A stretch of DNA of 64,000 nt from Salibaculum griseiflavum (GCF_003129565.1 NZ_QETF01000009.1:62001-126000); one strand, 5' to 3'; positions 28,565-38,315 are shown, counted from the stretch's first letter. The notes: generated by a model not told the origin, from the letters alone. A program made the numbers and translations.

Positions 28565-29560
28565 TTACGCCGTAATATTCACGTGAACCGCATCATGGTC
28601 TGACAGGGGGTGCCCGGATGTACCAAGCGACGATAAAATGCCCGGGGCTGACGGCGTTGCGCCCCTGACGCAAATCCAGTCCAGTTTCATTTGTCGAGCA
28701 GGGTGGTTCGTGATCAGGCTTGGACGGGTGGTGAAGCCATCTACGTTTGCTGACCAGTCATAGCCCCGTGCCTCTGCCCGCGCGAAAAGCGGTTCTTCTT
28801 GCCAATCGTAGTGAGGGGGCATGTGGTTGCCGGTATTCAGATCGCCACCAATGACGATCGGAAGATTTGGCGCGAAAGTGTCCACCGCGTCCATCAGCCG
28901 GTCGAACTGCCCGGCCCGATGCACGCCGTCCGCGTTGCTTTCCAGATGTGTCGAAACGAAGCAGAGTGGCCCTGTGGCGCCGGGAAGGATTGCGGCAATT
29001 GCATTGCGGCCCCCAACGCGCGGCTGGCCGGGATCGGCGCCCGTCTCGGCGGAGAACCAGTGACCATGGTCGTCAAGCCGGATCAGGACTGCATCTTGTA
29101 TCGGCACCGCCGAAAGCACCGCATTGCCGTGCCAACCGCGCGCGTTGAAGTCGTCCTCGCAAAATGTGCGTTCCGTCTCGCCGCCCAAATCCATCTCGTA
29201 GAATTCGACGCCGAAAACATATGACATGCCGAGCGCGGCTGCCATCTCCTCGGTGGTGTGGCGCTGCGCGGTCCGGGCCATTCCATGATCCATTTCCGAC
29301 AGCAGAACGACATGGGGCGCGACGGGGTGCAGATGCGCGGCGCTTGCGCCGGGGAAAAGGCAGCGTTCGAGGTTCCATGCAACTACGGTCGTCTCGGCGG
29401 GCAGAACATCCAGTGTCGTCTGACCGCCCGCCTGAAGGGCGTTCATTGCCGGTAAGGACCGAAGCAGGGTCCGGTGCGCTGCGCTTGTGCGCGGGGCCCT
29501 AAGAATTGCGTCCCGCTGAGAGGCGTTGACGAGTGGCAGTTCCCGCAGCAGCCCGGTCAT
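28565..29560 (-). CDS. Endonuclease/exonuclease/phosphatase (EEP) family hydrolase
   Basis: A 331-residue Mg-dependent phosphodiesterase-fold enzyme. The EEP landmarks are in order: VVAWNLER (about 60-67), LSEMDHG, the STHLES histidine motif, GGDLNTGNH and the C-terminal SDHDAVHV. Its first four bases overlap the ATPase gene ugpC (ATGA), so it belongs to the transporter operon. By context it may cleave an imported glycerophosphodiester or a related phosphoester, but the family also includes nucleases; the reaction is inference. Confidence 0.82.
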   Translation of the reverse strand: MTGLLRELPLVNASQRDAILRAPRTSAAHRTLLRSLPAMNALQAGGQTTLDVLPAETTVVAWNLERCLFPGASAAHLHPVAPHVVLLSEMDHGMARTAQRHTTEEMAAALGMSYVFGVEFYEMDLGGETERTFCEDDFNARGWHGNAVLSAVPIQDAVLIRLDDHGHWFSAETGADPGQPRVGGRNAIAAILPGATGPLCFVSTHLESNADGVHRAGQFDRLMDAVDTFAPNLPIVIGGDLNTGNHMPPHYDWQEEPLFARAEARGYDWSANVDGFTTRPSLITNHPARQMKLDWICVRGATPSAPGILSSLGTSGHPLSDHDAVHVNITA

Positions 29561-30594
29561 AGCCTTTGACCTGATTTACGGTCGAAAAGACACGCCGCGC
29601 CTGGCTTGATTGAAAGCTTGATCGGACCGACCCCTGCGCCGTTCTCGTTATTGACCTGCACAGTGACAGACGTATCGCCCAAGGTGCCGTGCAACAGGCG
29701 ATGCGCGCCCAGCTCTTCGATGATCTCAACGTTCATCATCAACGTGCCCTCAGGGTCGGGGAGAAAATCCTCTGGTCTGACGCCCGCCCGGACATCGCCG
29801 GTATGTGTGGTTTCTCCGATCGTGGCCCCGAACAGACGGACCTGCCCGCCATCCAGCTCGGCCGGCATGAGGTTCATCGGCGGCGCACCCATGAAGGACG
29901 CGACGAATTCCGTAGCAGGGCTGTGATAGACTTCGGATGGCGTGCCGATTTGCTCGATGCGGCCTTCATTCATGACGATGATCCTGTCGGCCATGGTCAT
30001 CGCCTCGACCTGGTCATGGGTCACATAGATCGAGGTCACGCCAAGGCGCCGTTGCAGTGCCTTGATCTCGATCCGCATCTGGTTGCGCAACTTGGCATCC
30101 AGGTTCGAAAGCGGTTCGTCGAACAGGAACAGGGCCGGGTCGCGAACGATTGCACGGCCCATGGCCACCCGTTGGCGCTGGCCTCCGGACAATTGGCTGG
30201 GCTTGCGATCCAGGTAATCGCGCAGGTTCAGAAGGCTGGCGGCCTCGTCGACCTTGGCCGCGATCTCTTGTTTGGAGGTACCGCGGTTCTTGAGCCCGTA
30301 ACCTATATTCCTGCGCACGGTCATGTGCGGATAGAGCGCGTAGTTCTGGAACACCATTGCGATGTCCCGGTCTGCCGGGTCCACATCGTTGACGACGCGC
30401 CCGGCAATGGACAGCTCGCCCGAGGTGATCTCTTCCAGCCCCGCGACCATACGCAGCAACGTGGATTTGCCGCACCCCGAGGGGCCCACGAGGACGGCGA
30501 ACTCGCCCGGCTCGATGCCGAAGCTTGTCGGTTTGAGTGCCTCAAACCCGTTGGGGTATGTTTTGCCGATTGTGTCGAAGGTAACCTGTGCCAT
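29557..30594 (-). CDS. ugpC: Sugar-phosphate ABC transporter ATPase (UgpC/MalK type)
   Basis: ATPase of the glycerol-3-phosphate-type importer, 345 residues. Walker [18 protein letters not shown] signature and Walker B LFLFDEP with the switch histidine in [10 protein letters not shown] are all present, followed by the OB-like regulatory domain of MalK-type ATPases (GVRPEDFLP). ATG 30594 is chosen by the family start; the frame is open upstream into the permease gene. Followed by the EEP gene with a four-base overlap. Confidence 0.9.
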   Translation of the reverse strand: MAQVTFDTIGKTYPNGFEALKPTSFGIEPGEFAVLVGPSGCGKSTLLRMVAGLEEITSGELSIAGRVVNDVDPADRDIAMVFQNYALYPHMTVRRNIGYGLKNRGTSKQEIAAKVDEAASLLNLRDYLDRKPSQLSGGQRQRVAMGRAIVRDPALFLFDEPLSNLDAKLRNQMRIEIKALQRRLGVTSIYVTHDQVEAMTMADRIIVMNEGRIEQIGTPSEVYHSPATEFVASFMGAPPMNLMPAELDGGQVRLFGATIGETTHTGDVRAGVRPEDFLPDPEGTLMMNVEIIEELGAHRLLHGTLGDTSVTVQVNNENGAGVGPIKLSIKPGAACLFDRKSGQRL

Positions 30595-30638
30595 TTCCTT
30601 GCCTTCTTGTGTCCTGCCGCTTCGCGGCCCGAGGACGG

Positions 30639-31490
30639 TTACTTGTCGGATTCCGTGAGGCCCTTGACGAACCAGCTTTGGAAAAACACCACCACGAGGA
30701 CCGGGGGAATGACCGCGATCAGTGCCAGAACATTTGAACGACCGAATTCCGGAACGACGGCCCCTTCGAGGACCTGCACGATCTGCTTGATTCCGCGCAC
30801 AAGCGTGTACATGTCCTCGTCCGTGGTGATCATCGTGGGCCAGAGGTATTGGTTCCAGCCATAGACGAACATGATGATGAACATCGCCGCGATCATCGTG
30901 CGGCTGAGCGGCACCAGAATGTCGATGAAGAATTTGACCGGGCCTGCACCGTCGATCCGCGCGGCCTCGACCAGTTCTTCCGGTACGGAGCGGAAGAATT
31001 GCCGGAAGAAGAATGTCGCCGTGGCCGAAGCAATAAGCGGGATGATCAAGCCCTGATATGTGTTCAGCATACCCAGCCATTGGACGACCTCATACGAGGG
31101 CAGGATGCGCACTTCGAGCGGCAAGAGAAGCGTTGTGAAAATGAGCCAGAAGGCAAAAGTCGCGAACCGCAGGCGGAAATAGACAATCGCGTAGGCGGCC
31201 ATCATGCCGATCACGATCTTGCCGACGGCAAACCCGATCCCGAGGATGAAGCTGTTCTTCAGCATCGACAGGCCCGTGTTCTCGCCGGAAAAACCTGACG
31301 CCTCGAACATGGCCTTGTTGAAGTTGTCGTCAAACTGATCGCCGACGGTCAGGGATGGGCCGGTACGGATGATCTCGGTGTCCGGGATCGTCGTCATCTG
31401 CAAAAGCATGAGCAATGGCAGCATCATGAAAAGACTGCCAAGGATCAGGACACCGTGGTCGATCACGGCCGAGAGTTTGACCTTGCGCAT
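30639..31490 (-). CDS. ugpE: Sugar-phosphate ABC transporter permease (UgpE type)
   Basis: One of two inner-membrane permeases of the importer, 283 residues with six predicted helices. The ATPase-contacting loop reads [20 protein letters not shown], the standard EAA motif. ATG 31490 follows GAGGGGGG; an upstream in-frame TTG is part of that ribosome site. It starts 11 bases after ugpA ends. Confidence 0.9.
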   Translation of the reverse strand: MRKVKLSAVIDHGVLILGSLFMMLPLLMLLQMTTIPDTEIIRTGPSLTVGDQFDDNFNKAMFEASGFSGENTGLSMLKNSFILGIGFAVGKIVIGMMAAYAIVYFRLRFATFAFWLIFTTLLLPLEVRILPSYEVVQWLGMLNTYQGLIIPLIASATATFFFRQFFRSVPEELVEAARIDGAGPVKFFIDILVPLSRTMIAAMFIIMFVYGWNQYLWPTMITTDEDMYTLVRGIKQIVQVLEGAVVPEFGRSNVLALIAVIPPVLVVVFFQSWFVKGLTESDK

Positions 31491-31501
31491 GTTGTCCCCC
31501 C

Positions 31502-32383
31502 TCAAGTGTAATGAATGCGCCGCTCGATCAGGCGGAACTGGAAGATGGTGAGAGCCAGGACGAGCACCATCAGGATCACCGATTGCGCCGAAGACCCGCC
31601 GAGGTCGTTGCCTCGAAACCCGTCGACATAGACCTTGTAGACCAAGGTCATCGGGTTGTTACCCGGCTCGCCCTTCACGACGGTGTCGACGATGCCGAAC
31701 GTGTCGAACAGGGAGTAGGTGATGTTGATGATCAACAGAAAGAACCCTGTCGGTGCGAGCAACGGGAAGGTCACATCCCAGAAACGGCTGGTGGCGCTGC
31801 GGTTGTCGATCATGGCTGCCTCGCGCACCGAACGGGGGATCGACTGAAGCCCGGACAGGAAGAAGATGAAATTGACAGGCACCTGCTTCCAGACCGAGGC
31901 GAGGATCATCGCAAAGGCGGTGTCGTTGAAATTGACGCCGACCATGTAGGTATGGCCGAACAAGCCAAAGAATTCGGTCAACGGCCCCCAGCTCTGGTTG
32001 AACATGATCACAGCGATGAAGCCCGCCACCGGCGGCGCGACGGCATAGACCCACATCAAGAGCGTGCGGTAGGTCTTGGCCCCGCGCAGAACCTTGTCAG
32101 CCTTCACGGCCAGCACGAGTGCGATCGCCAGCGAAAAAAAGGTTACGAGAATCGAGAAGGTTACCGTGAACCAAGCGATCTTGCGGTACTCGCGGCTTGA
32201 GAACAGGTCGGCGTAGTTCTGCAAGCCGACGAAGGTCGAACCGAACCCGAACGGGTCTTGCAGGTAGAAGGACGACTGCAGCGCCACGATGGTCGGCCAG
32301 TAGAAAAACACGGCGATGATCACGAGCTGCGGCAAGAGCAGCAGAACAGGCAGCGATAGGGTATCGAATCCGGCGCGCTTCAT
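31502..32383 (-). CDS. ugpA: Sugar-phosphate ABC transporter permease (UgpA type)
   Basis: Partner permease, 293 residues, six helices. The early YWPTIVALQSSFY and FVGLQNYADLF segments are typical of MalF/UgpA-type permeases, and the EAA loop reads REAAMIDNRSATSRFWDVTFP. ATG 32383 follows AAGGGAC; the frame extends upstream only into non-coding sequence. It is 70 bases after ugpB. Confidence 0.9.
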   Translation of the reverse strand: MKRAGFDTLSLPVLLLLPQLVIIAVFFYWPTIVALQSSFYLQDPFGFGSTFVGLQNYADLFSSREYRKIAWFTVTFSILVTFFSLAIALVLAVKADKVLRGAKTYRTLLMWVYAVAPPVAGFIAVIMFNQSWGPLTEFFGLFGHTYMVGVNFNDTAFAMILASVWKQVPVNFIFFLSGLQSIPRSVREAAMIDNRSATSRFWDVTFPLLAPTGFFLLIINITYSLFDTFGIVDTVVKGEPGNNPMTLVYKVYVDGFRGNDLGGSSAQSVILMVLVLALTIFQFRLIERRIHYT

Positions 32384-32453
32384 GAGTGTCCCTTGGCATG
32401 GTCGTGAGCGGCCGCAAGGCTGCGGCCGCCCGGAATGTTTGAGAGGTTGGGCG

Positions 32454-33755
32454 TCAGCCCTGGGTCTGGGCGAAACGGGCCAGCAACTGGTTGGCTTCTT
32501 CTTCGATGGTAGCGAAGGCGTCATCGACCGAAGTTTCGCCGGTCAGGATGCGGCCGTATTCGCGGTTCATCACGTCACGGATTTGCACGTAGAAGCCCAT
32601 GCGGTAGCCGCGAGTGTTGTCACCCGCGTCCAGAGACAGCTGCTGGATGCCGACTTCAGCGGCGGGCTGCTCTTCGTAGTAGCCTTCTGCCTTGGCGGCT
32701 GCATAGGCGGCTTCGGTGATCGGAACGTAGCCCGTTTCCTTGTGCCAGAAGACCTGGGTCTCGGTAGAGGCCAGATAATCGAAGAACTTTGCCGTTGCGG
32801 CGTTTTCTTCGTCGGACTTGCCAGACATGGCGAAAAGAGCTGCGCCGCCGATGAAGGTCTGCTTGGGCTCCGTTGTCACGGCTTCCCAATAGGGCAGGTA
32901 GGTGGCGGAAAAATCGAAGCCCAGGTCTTTCTGAGCCAGGCCGCCGAAAGAGCCGGACGAGCCCAGCCAGATAGCCACCTTACCTTCTTCAAAGGGGGTC
33001 TGGTTGTCACCCCAGCCGGTGCCATACCATTCAAAATAGCCGCGCTCCTGCCATTCGGTCACGGCCGTGAAATGCGCCTTGATCGCGTCGTTGTTCACAA
33101 GGATCTGCGTATCCAAACCATCATAGCCGTTGTTGTTGGTCGCAAACGGCAGATTGTGACGAGACATAAAGTTCTCGGTGAAGATCCACGGCAGGTGGGA
33201 CTGCGCAAGCGGGATGTAGCCCGCCTCTGCCAGGGCCGGCGCGGTCGTTTCCTGGAATTCTTCCCAGGTCGCCGGTGGCGTCACACCCGCGGCCTCGAGC
33301 GCATCCACATTATAGTACATGATGGGCGAAGAAGAGTTGAACGGCATACCGATCATCTTGCCATCACTGTCGGCATAGAAGTAGCGCACGCCGGAAATAT
33401 AGTCTTCGATATCGAAGGCAACGCCGTTGTCAGCCAGCAGATCCTGCACCGGGATCGTTGCGCCTTCGGCACCGATCACGGTGGCGGCGCCGGCGTCGAA
33501 TACCTGAATGATGTTCGGCTGTTCACCAGCGCGGAAAGCCGCGATGCCTGCGGTCAGGGTCTCTTCATACGTGCCTTTGAAGACGGGTGTCAGAACAACA
33601 TCGTCCTGAGAAGCGTTGAAGTCCTCTGCGATCTGGTTGACGGTCTCGCCAAGGGCGCCGCCCATGGCGTGCCAGAGTTCAATTTCGGTCTGCGCATAGG
33701 CCGGCGCGCTCATTGCCAGTGCAGCGGCAACGCCAGCAAGTTTGATACGGGGCAT
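32454..33755 (-). CDS. ugpB: sn-Glycerol-3-phosphate-type substrate-binding protein (UgpB type)
   Basis: Periplasmic SBP family 1 protein of 433 residues with signal peptide MPRIKLAGVAAALAMSAPAYA (cut after AYA). The mature protein starts EIELWHAMGG, as in UgpB, and continues with QVFDAGAATVIGA and FNSSSPIMYYN, the UgpB hallmarks around the ligand site. ATG 33755 has a GGAAGGAA site. First gene of ugpBAEC-EEP. Sequence alone leaves open whether it binds glycerol-3-phosphate or glycerophosphodiesters. Confidence 0.92.
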   Translation of the reverse strand: MPRIKLAGVAAALAMSAPAYAQTEIELWHAMGGALGETVNQIAEDFNASQDDVVLTPVFKGTYEETLTAGIAAFRAGEQPNIIQVFDAGAATVIGAEGATIPVQDLLADNGVAFDIEDYISGVRYFYADSDGKMIGMPFNSSSPIMYYNVDALEAAGVTPPATWEEFQETTAPALAEAGYIPLAQSHLPWIFTENFMSRHNLPFATNNNGYDGLDTQILVNNDAIKAHFTAVTEWQERGYFEWYGTGWGDNQTPFEEGKVAIWLGSSGSFGGLAQKDLGFDFSATYLPYWEAVTTEPKQTFIGGAALFAMSGKSDEENAATAKFFDYLASTETQVFWHKETGYVPITEAAYAAAKAEGYYEEQPAAEVGIQQLSLDAGDNTRGYRMGFYVQIRDVMNREYGRILTGETSVDDAFATIEEEANQLLARFAQTQG

Positions 33756-34114
33756 TCCTGTTCCTTCCGTTGATCCGGGATATGCCGATCTCGTGAATCG
33801 GCGGGAGCATTGGGTCGACGGGCACCTGGACAAACCCGGCAGCAAGACGAGGAGTGCTTGGCACCACGAAGCGGCACCGCCGACACATGCCGCGTCTGCA
33901 TCAAGGACCAGTGCAACACATGCCCAACAGAAATCTGAAACTTTGATGAACGATCATCGTTGCGGGCCATGCTGGCAGTTCGGATTCAAGGCCGCTGTCG
34001 CATAGTCGTTAGGTTGGGTTTGTACGCTTTGGCTGTTCCAGAGAAGTCCTTTTGCCACCGCAGCGAACGTCTGCTTTTGCGCCCACCTTCCCCTTGCCCC
34101 AATCATTCCCCAAA
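33756..34114. other. Upstream region of the ugp operon (about 360 bases, no gene)
   Basis: Between ugpB and the terminator of trcR. It must carry the ugp promoter. The only symmetric element I can see is GATGA-N4-TCATC at 33945-33958. No open frame here has a convincing start and protein composition. Confidence 0.5.
33945..33958. promoter_or_regulatory. Short inverted repeat upstream of ugpB
   Basis: GATGA and TCATC flank four bases. It lies about 190 bases before the ugpB start, far for a classical operator, so it is only a weak candidate. Confidence 0.2.
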
Positions 34115-34115
34115 G

Positions 34116-34145
34116 AAAAACCCCCGGTCCTCGCGGGCCGGGGGC
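34116..34145 (-). terminator. Intrinsic terminator after trcR
   Basis: CCCCCGG and CCGGGGG form a seven-pair GC stem around a ten-base loop, with a run of five T on the minus strand right after it. It lies 24 bases past the stop of the trcR gene. Confidence 0.88.
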
Positions 34146-34168
34146 TTGGTTGTCGAATGGGGAAGGGA

Positions 34169-34918
34169 TCAATCTTCGTCGTCTTCGCCGTTGTCTTCGG
34201 GCAGGTTGAAGAAGCTGTCCGCGTCGGGCACGTCGTCGCCCTTGTCGTCCGCGCTGTCATCCTCGGACAGCGTGAATGTCTCCAGTCCCTCGATGGCCGT
34301 GGGCATCCGAGGCTCGGGGTCGGATGACAGGCTCTGTTCGGTCGAGACCAGCTTGCGACGCTCGTCGTCCGACATGACCTCGCCGTCCTTGGCGCGCTTG
34401 GCGTTGGCCTTCTGAACGGCGGCATCCAGCTCGGTCTGCTTGCACAGGCCCAGCGCGACCGGGTCGATCGGCTCCATGTTCGAGATGTTCCAGTGTGTGC
34501 GCTCGCGGATCGACTGGATCGTCGGCTTGGTGGTGCCCACCAGCTTGGAGATCTGGCCATCGCTCAGCTCGGGGTGGAACTTGACCAACCAGAGGATCGA
34601 ATTCGGGCGGTCCTGCCGCTTGGACAGCGGCGTGTAGCGCGGGCCGCGGCGCTTTTCCTCGCCCACGGCGGCGGCGTTGTACTTGAGCTTGAGCTTGTGC
34701 AGCGGGTTCTTCTCGGCCGCGTCGATCTCGTCCTGGGTCAGCTGGTTGTTGGCGATCGGATCGAAGCCCTTGACGCCCGCAGCCACGTCGCCATCGGCGA
34801 TGCCCTGCACTTCCAGCTCGTGCAAGCCGACGAAATCCGCGATCTGCTTGAAGCTGATCGTCGTGTTGTCCACCAGCCAGACGGCGGTGGCCTTGGCCAT
34901 GATCGGTTTGTCACCCAT
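34169..34918 (-). CDS. trcR: DUF1013 protein, cell cycle regulator TrcR family
   Basis: A 249-residue alphaproteobacterial protein. TrcR of Caulobacter is a transcription regulator linked to cell-cycle gene expression; this member has the DUF1013 core (KATAVWLVDNTTISFKQIA... then QDRPNSILWLVKFHPELSDGQI) with a likely helix-turn-helix around SDGQISKLVGTTKPTIQSIR, and a very acidic tail (last 35 residues). ATG 34918 follows AAGGAG at eight bases. It has its own terminator, so it is monocistronic. Confidence 0.88.
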   Translation of the reverse strand: MGDKPIMAKATAVWLVDNTTISFKQIADFVGLHELEVQGIADGDVAAGVKGFDPIANNQLTQDEIDAAEKNPLHKLKLKYNAAAVGEEKRRGPRYTPLSKRQDRPNSILWLVKFHPELSDGQISKLVGTTKPTIQSIRERTHWNISNMEPIDPVALGLCKQTELDAAVQKANAKRAKDGEVMSDDERRKLVSTEQSLSSDPEPRMPTAIEGLETFTLSEDDSADDKGDDVPDADSFFNLPEDNGEDDED

Positions 34919-35048
34919 GTTCTCGGCTCCTTAGCGAATACATCTTTCCCCTGCCCTGGATGGGGCGACCCGGGTTGCGGATCAGGTTCTCGTTGTCGGG
35001 GAACTCTCGGGCTATATAGTCGCGCCGACGCTACATGGAAAGCCCGAA

Positions 35049-35678
35049 ATGCGACGCCTGTTCACTGTTTTGCTGCTTCTTGCCACCCCTCTGCGCGCCG
35101 AGAACGTGGCCGGCGATTTCGACTATTTCCTCCTGGCGCTCAGCTGGTCGCCCAACTGGTGTGCAATAGAGGGCGATGCGCGCGAGTCGCCGCAATGCGA
35201 TCCATCGGCTGGGTTCGGCTGGGTGCTGCATGGGCTCTGGCCGCAATACGACCGGGGCTGGCCGGATTATTGCCGCACCGACCACCGCAACCCGACCCGG
35301 TCCGACACGGCGGCGCAGGCCGGACTGTTCGGGTCCGCCGGGTCGGCCTGGCATCAATGGAACAAGCATGGCCGTTGTTCGGGGTTGCCTGCCGACGCCT
35401 ATTACGACCTGTCGGCCGAGGCCTATGGCCGCATCACCCGCCCCGAGGTGTTTCGCAAGCTGGACAACCCGGTGCGGCTGCCCGCTGCCGTGGTCGAAGA
35501 GGCGTTCCTGCGGGACAACCCGGCGCTGTCCGCCGATCAGATCACGATAACCTGCCGGTCGGGTCGCATCCAAGAGGCTCGCATCTGCCTGACGCGCGAC
35601 CTGGAATTCCGCGATTGCGGCGCGGACGTGGTGCGCGATTGCACGCTGGAGGACGCGTTGTTCGACCCGATCCGCTAG
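35049..35678 (+). CDS. Ribonuclease T2 family protein
   Basis: A secreted or periplasmic RNase of 209 residues. The signal peptide is about residues 1-17. The first catalytic block is WVLHGLWPQ with His61; the second reads WHQWNKHGRCSG with His102, Lys106 and His107. The family norm in the second block is His-Glu-Trp; here Gln103 replaces the glutamate, which may lower or alter activity. Eight cysteines suit disulfides in the periplasm. Divergent from trcR. Confidence 0.85.
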   Translation: MRRLFTVLLLLATPLRAENVAGDFDYFLLALSWSPNWCAIEGDARESPQCDPSAGFGWVLHGLWPQYDRGWPDYCRTDHRNPTRSDTAAQAGLFGSAGSAWHQWNKHGRCSGLPADAYYDLSAEAYGRITRPEVFRKLDNPVRLPAAVVEEAFLRDNPALSADQITITCRSGRIQEARICLTRDLEFRDCGADVVRDCTLEDALFDPIR

Positions 35679-35688
35679 ACCCCAAGGG

Positions 35689-36123
35689 TCACGAACGCGG
35701 CGTCGAAAGCTTTCCGCTGGCATCCACGTTATAGCCCGTCTCGGGCGGTTCGTTGCTGGCAATCCAAGCCGCGGCGGCGTCCTTCTCGGCCAGCGGGAAG
35801 GCCTTGACCGGCGCCTTGACCAGCGGACCGAAGAGGCTGACCGCACCGCGAATCCAGCCGACATCCGTGACCACGGCGATCCGGGCGAAATCATGCAGGT
35901 GTTGCAGGCCCAGACGCGCGTCGTCCCAAGCAGCGCCGGCGGTGAAGCCCTCGAAGTCGTCGCCCAGCAGATAGAACAGCTTGGCCTTGCCTTCTTTCGC
36001 GACCATCGCCTCCAGCGCGGGCTCAAGCGTCTTGTCGTAGCTGTCACCGTCGATCCGCCCGTGGGCGGCAACGGCCAGCACGTCGTCCGGGTAACCGGAC
36101 AGAATTTCGAATGATCCGGACAT
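35689..36123 (-). CDS. STAS/SpoIIAA-like protein
   Basis: A 144-residue protein of the SpoIIAA-like (STAS/SEC14-fold) family found in many proteobacteria, of unknown role, possibly lipid or protein binding. It has the alternating strand-helix pattern with AVAAHGRIDGDSYDKTL near the start and IAVVTDVGWIRGAVSLFG in the middle, as in the family. ATG 36123 follows AAGGAGG; the in-frame ATG 36150 lacks such a site. It converges with the RNase gene 10 bases away. Confidence 0.78.
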   Translation of the reverse strand: MSGSFEILSGYPDDVLAVAAHGRIDGDSYDKTLEPALEAMVAKEGKAKLFYLLGDDFEGFTAGAAWDDARLGLQHLHDFARIAVVTDVGWIRGAVSLFGPLVKAPVKAFPLAEKDAAAAWIASNEPPETGYNVDASGKLSTPRS

Positions 36124-36203
36124 GTGATCCTCCTTCGCTGCATTGTTCAAGCCTAAGGGATCACGTGGGGGGCGCCTTGATCTGTCGCAAGGCCCAAGCC
36201 GGA

Positions 36204-37172
36204 TCAGATCCTGAGAACGATCTTGCCAATATGGGCGCTGCTTTCCATGCGGGCATGGGCGGCGGCGGCCTGGTCCAGCGGGAATTCCTGGTCCATGACC
36301 GGCGCGATACGGCCGGCCTCCAGCAGGGGCCAGACCTTCTCACGCAGGGCACGGGCGATCTCGGCCTTGGCATGGTCGGATTGCGGGCGCAACGTGCTGC
36401 CGGTGATGGTCAGGCGCCGCATCATGAGCTGGGCAAAGTTCAATTCGACCTTTGGCCCCTGCAGAAAGGCGATCTGAACCAGCCGCCCGTCGTCGGCCAA
36501 GGCCTTGACGTTGCGCGGCAGGTAATCGCCGCCGACCATGTCAAGGATCAGGTTCGCGCCGCCCTCGGCCTTCAGGACCTCCACGAAATCCTCGCTGCGG
36601 TAGTTGATGGCTCGTTCCGCGCCCAGATCGACACAGGCCGCGCATTTTTCGTCCGTTCCGGCCGTGGCAAAGACACGCGCGCCCATCACATGCGCCAACT
36701 GAATTGCCGTGGTGCCGATGCCCGAGGACCCGCCATGAACCAGAAACCGCTCACCTGCCTGAAGTCCGCCGCGCTGAAAGACGTTGGACCAGACGGTGAA
36801 GAAGGTTTCGGGCAGGCAGGCCGCCTGCTTCAAGGTCATCCCAGCCGGCACGGGCAGGCAGTGTGCGGCGGGCGTCACCACCTCTTCGGCATAGCCGCCA
36901 CCGGGCAGAAGGCCGCAGACCTTGTCACCGACCTGCCATTCCGCGACCCCCTCGCCCAGAGCGCTGACCTCGCCCGCGGCCTCCAGACCCGGCAGGTCGG
37001 AGGCGCCGGGCGGCGGGTTGTAGAGGCCTGCGCGTTGCAGCGCGTCGGGCCGGTTCACCCCGGCATAGGCAACCTTGATCCGCACCTCGCCCGGGCCGGG
37101 TCGGGGCAGGTCACGGGTGGCGGGGGTCAGAACCTCGGGTCCGCCGGGTTCATGGATTTCTATAACGCGCAT
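36204..37172 (-). CDS. NAD(P)H-quinone oxidoreductase (zinc-independent MDR, PIG3/QorB-like)
   Basis: A 322-residue medium-chain reductase that reduces quinones with NADPH. Sequence features are GVNRPDALQRAGLYNPPPGASD near residue 35, the nucleotide-binding GGSSGIGTTAIQLA near 148-161 and the C-terminal block AAAAHARMESSAHIGKIVL. No zinc-ligand set of true alcohol dehydrogenases is apparent. It sits upstream of the STAS-like gene and downstream of coq9, on the same strand. Confidence 0.87.
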   Translation of the reverse strand: MRVIEIHEPGGPEVLTPATRDLPRPGPGEVRIKVAYAGVNRPDALQRAGLYNPPPGASDLPGLEAAGEVSALGEGVAEWQVGDKVCGLLPGGGYAEEVVTPAAHCLPVPAGMTLKQAACLPETFFTVWSNVFQRGGLQAGERFLVHGGSSGIGTTAIQLAHVMGARVFATAGTDEKCAACVDLGAERAINYRSEDFVEVLKAEGGANLILDMVGGDYLPRNVKALADDGRLVQIAFLQGPKVELNFAQLMMRRLTITGSTLRPQSDHAKAEIARALREKVWPLLEAGRIAPVMDQEFPLDQAAAAHARMESSAHIGKIVLRI

Positions 37173-37226
37173 GGGGCCTCCTGTCGGTTGGCCCCAGACT
37201 TACCGCAGCCTCGGCGGTGTGCAAGG

Positions 37227-37922
37227 TCAGGGCCGGGTCCAGCGACCCGGCACATCCTCCGGGCGGGACCGGCCGGGCGCCTTGATCTGACCGGCGAGCT
37301 TGCCCAGGGGCACGGTGAACGGCTTCAGCAGCGGGTTGTCATTGACCGCCGACTTGAACTTTTCAAAGCGCATCACGTCTTCGATCCGGCGGTCGATGAA
37401 GGCGTCGGTCGCGGAGTGATCCGGCGTTGTATCGCCCAGCCAATAGAGCACGACCGCCCCGTAGACCGCCGACAGGGTCGCTCGTTTCGTGTACCAGTTG
37501 GCATCGTCCGACGTATCGCCCAGCGCGGTCCAAATCGCATCCGCCGTGCCCCAGATCAGGGCTGATCCCTCGGGCGCCATATGCGGCAGCGCGAACAGGG
37601 TGGTCCCGCGACGGACCGCTTCCTTGTCCCCGGACGCTTGCAGGCGCAGGCGGATCGCATGGCCCACCTTGTCCCGAAATCGCATGTCGGACAGGTCTGC
37701 CGTGTCCAGCATCTCGATCATGCGCTGATCGCCTTCGCGGTGGAACAGGATGGCCAGGTCGATGGCACCACGAGGACAATGCAGGCGGGCCTCATCGGGC
37801 GCGATCCCCGACTCTTCGCAGGCGGCGCGAAAGGCCTCCTCCGACCAGCCGTCGAAGGCCACATGGGGCCCGATCGCGTCCAGCAGTTTCCGTTGAGTGG
37901 CGTCCGGCGCGGGATGGTGCAT
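37227..37922 (-). CDS. COQ9 family protein
   Basis: A 231-residue member of the COQ9 family, a TetR-like fold lipid-binding protein that helps Coq7-type hydroxylation in ubiquinone synthesis. Features are the N-terminal LLDAIGPHVAFDGWSEEAF, the FHREGDQRM segment, and the conserved W-Y-T-K-R-x-x-L-x-x-V-Y block (NWYTKRATLSAVY). No DNA-binding is expected. Divergent from rpsU. Confidence 0.9.
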   Translation of the reverse strand: MHHPAPDATQRKLLDAIGPHVAFDGWSEEAFRAACEESGIAPDEARLHCPRGAIDLAILFHREGDQRMIEMLDTADLSDMRFRDKVGHAIRLRLQASGDKEAVRRGTTLFALPHMAPEGSALIWGTADAIWTALGDTSDDANWYTKRATLSAVYGAVVLYWLGDTTPDHSATDAFIDRRIEDVMRFEKFKSAVNDNPLLKPFTVPLGKLAGQIKAPGRSRPEDVPGRWTRP

Positions 37923-37950
37923 TGGGACCTCCTGTTGGTTTCGTCCACCC

Positions 37951-37979
37951 TAGACAAGATAGGGGGCCTTTGCTATACG
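37951..37979 (+). promoter_or_regulatory. Promoter of rpsU
   Basis: TAGACA and TATACG are separated by 17 bases, close to the sigma-70 consensus, and end 54 bases before the rpsU start codon. Confidence 0.6.
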
Positions 37980-38033
37980 GCCACCTCCTGCAAATCCTTG
38001 CAACACGAACTCTAGAAAGGTGGTGACAACCAC

Positions 38034-38240
38034 ATGCAGGTAAGCGTACGCGATAACAACGTCGATCAGGCTCTCCGTGCCCTGAAGAAAAAGCTTCAGC
38101 GCGAAGGCGTCTTCCGTGAAATGAAGCTGCGTCAGCACTTCGAGAAGCCGTCCGAGAAGAAAGCACGCGAGAAGGCCGAGGCGATTCGCCGTCAGCGCAA
38201 GCTCGCTCGCAAGAAGGCCCAGCGCGAAGGTCTGCTTTAA
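38034..38240 (+). CDS. rpsU: 30S ribosomal protein S21
   Basis: A 68-residue, Lys/Arg-rich small-subunit protein that helps position mRNA near the anti-SD region. It starts [20 protein letters not shown] and has the expected C-terminal [20 protein letters not shown] basic tail. AAGGTGG precedes the ATG. It is followed by a clear terminator and is monocistronic. Confidence 0.97.
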   Translation: MQVSVRDNNVDQALRALKKKLQREGVFREMKLRQHFEKPSEKKAREKAEAIRRQRKLARKKAQREGLL

Positions 38241-38270
38241 GCAGCCGCCGGCCTTACGACGAGAAGAATT

Positions 38271-38303
38271 GACGACCCCCGTGGCCCGGCCCCGGGGGTT
38301 TGT
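38271..38303 (+). terminator. Intrinsic terminator after rpsU
   Basis: CCCCCG (38276-38281) pairs with CGGGGG (38293-38298); outer bases GAC and GTC extend it and TTTG follows. It lies about 30 bases after the stop. Confidence 0.75.
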
Positions 38304-38315
38304 CGTTTCTGGGCC

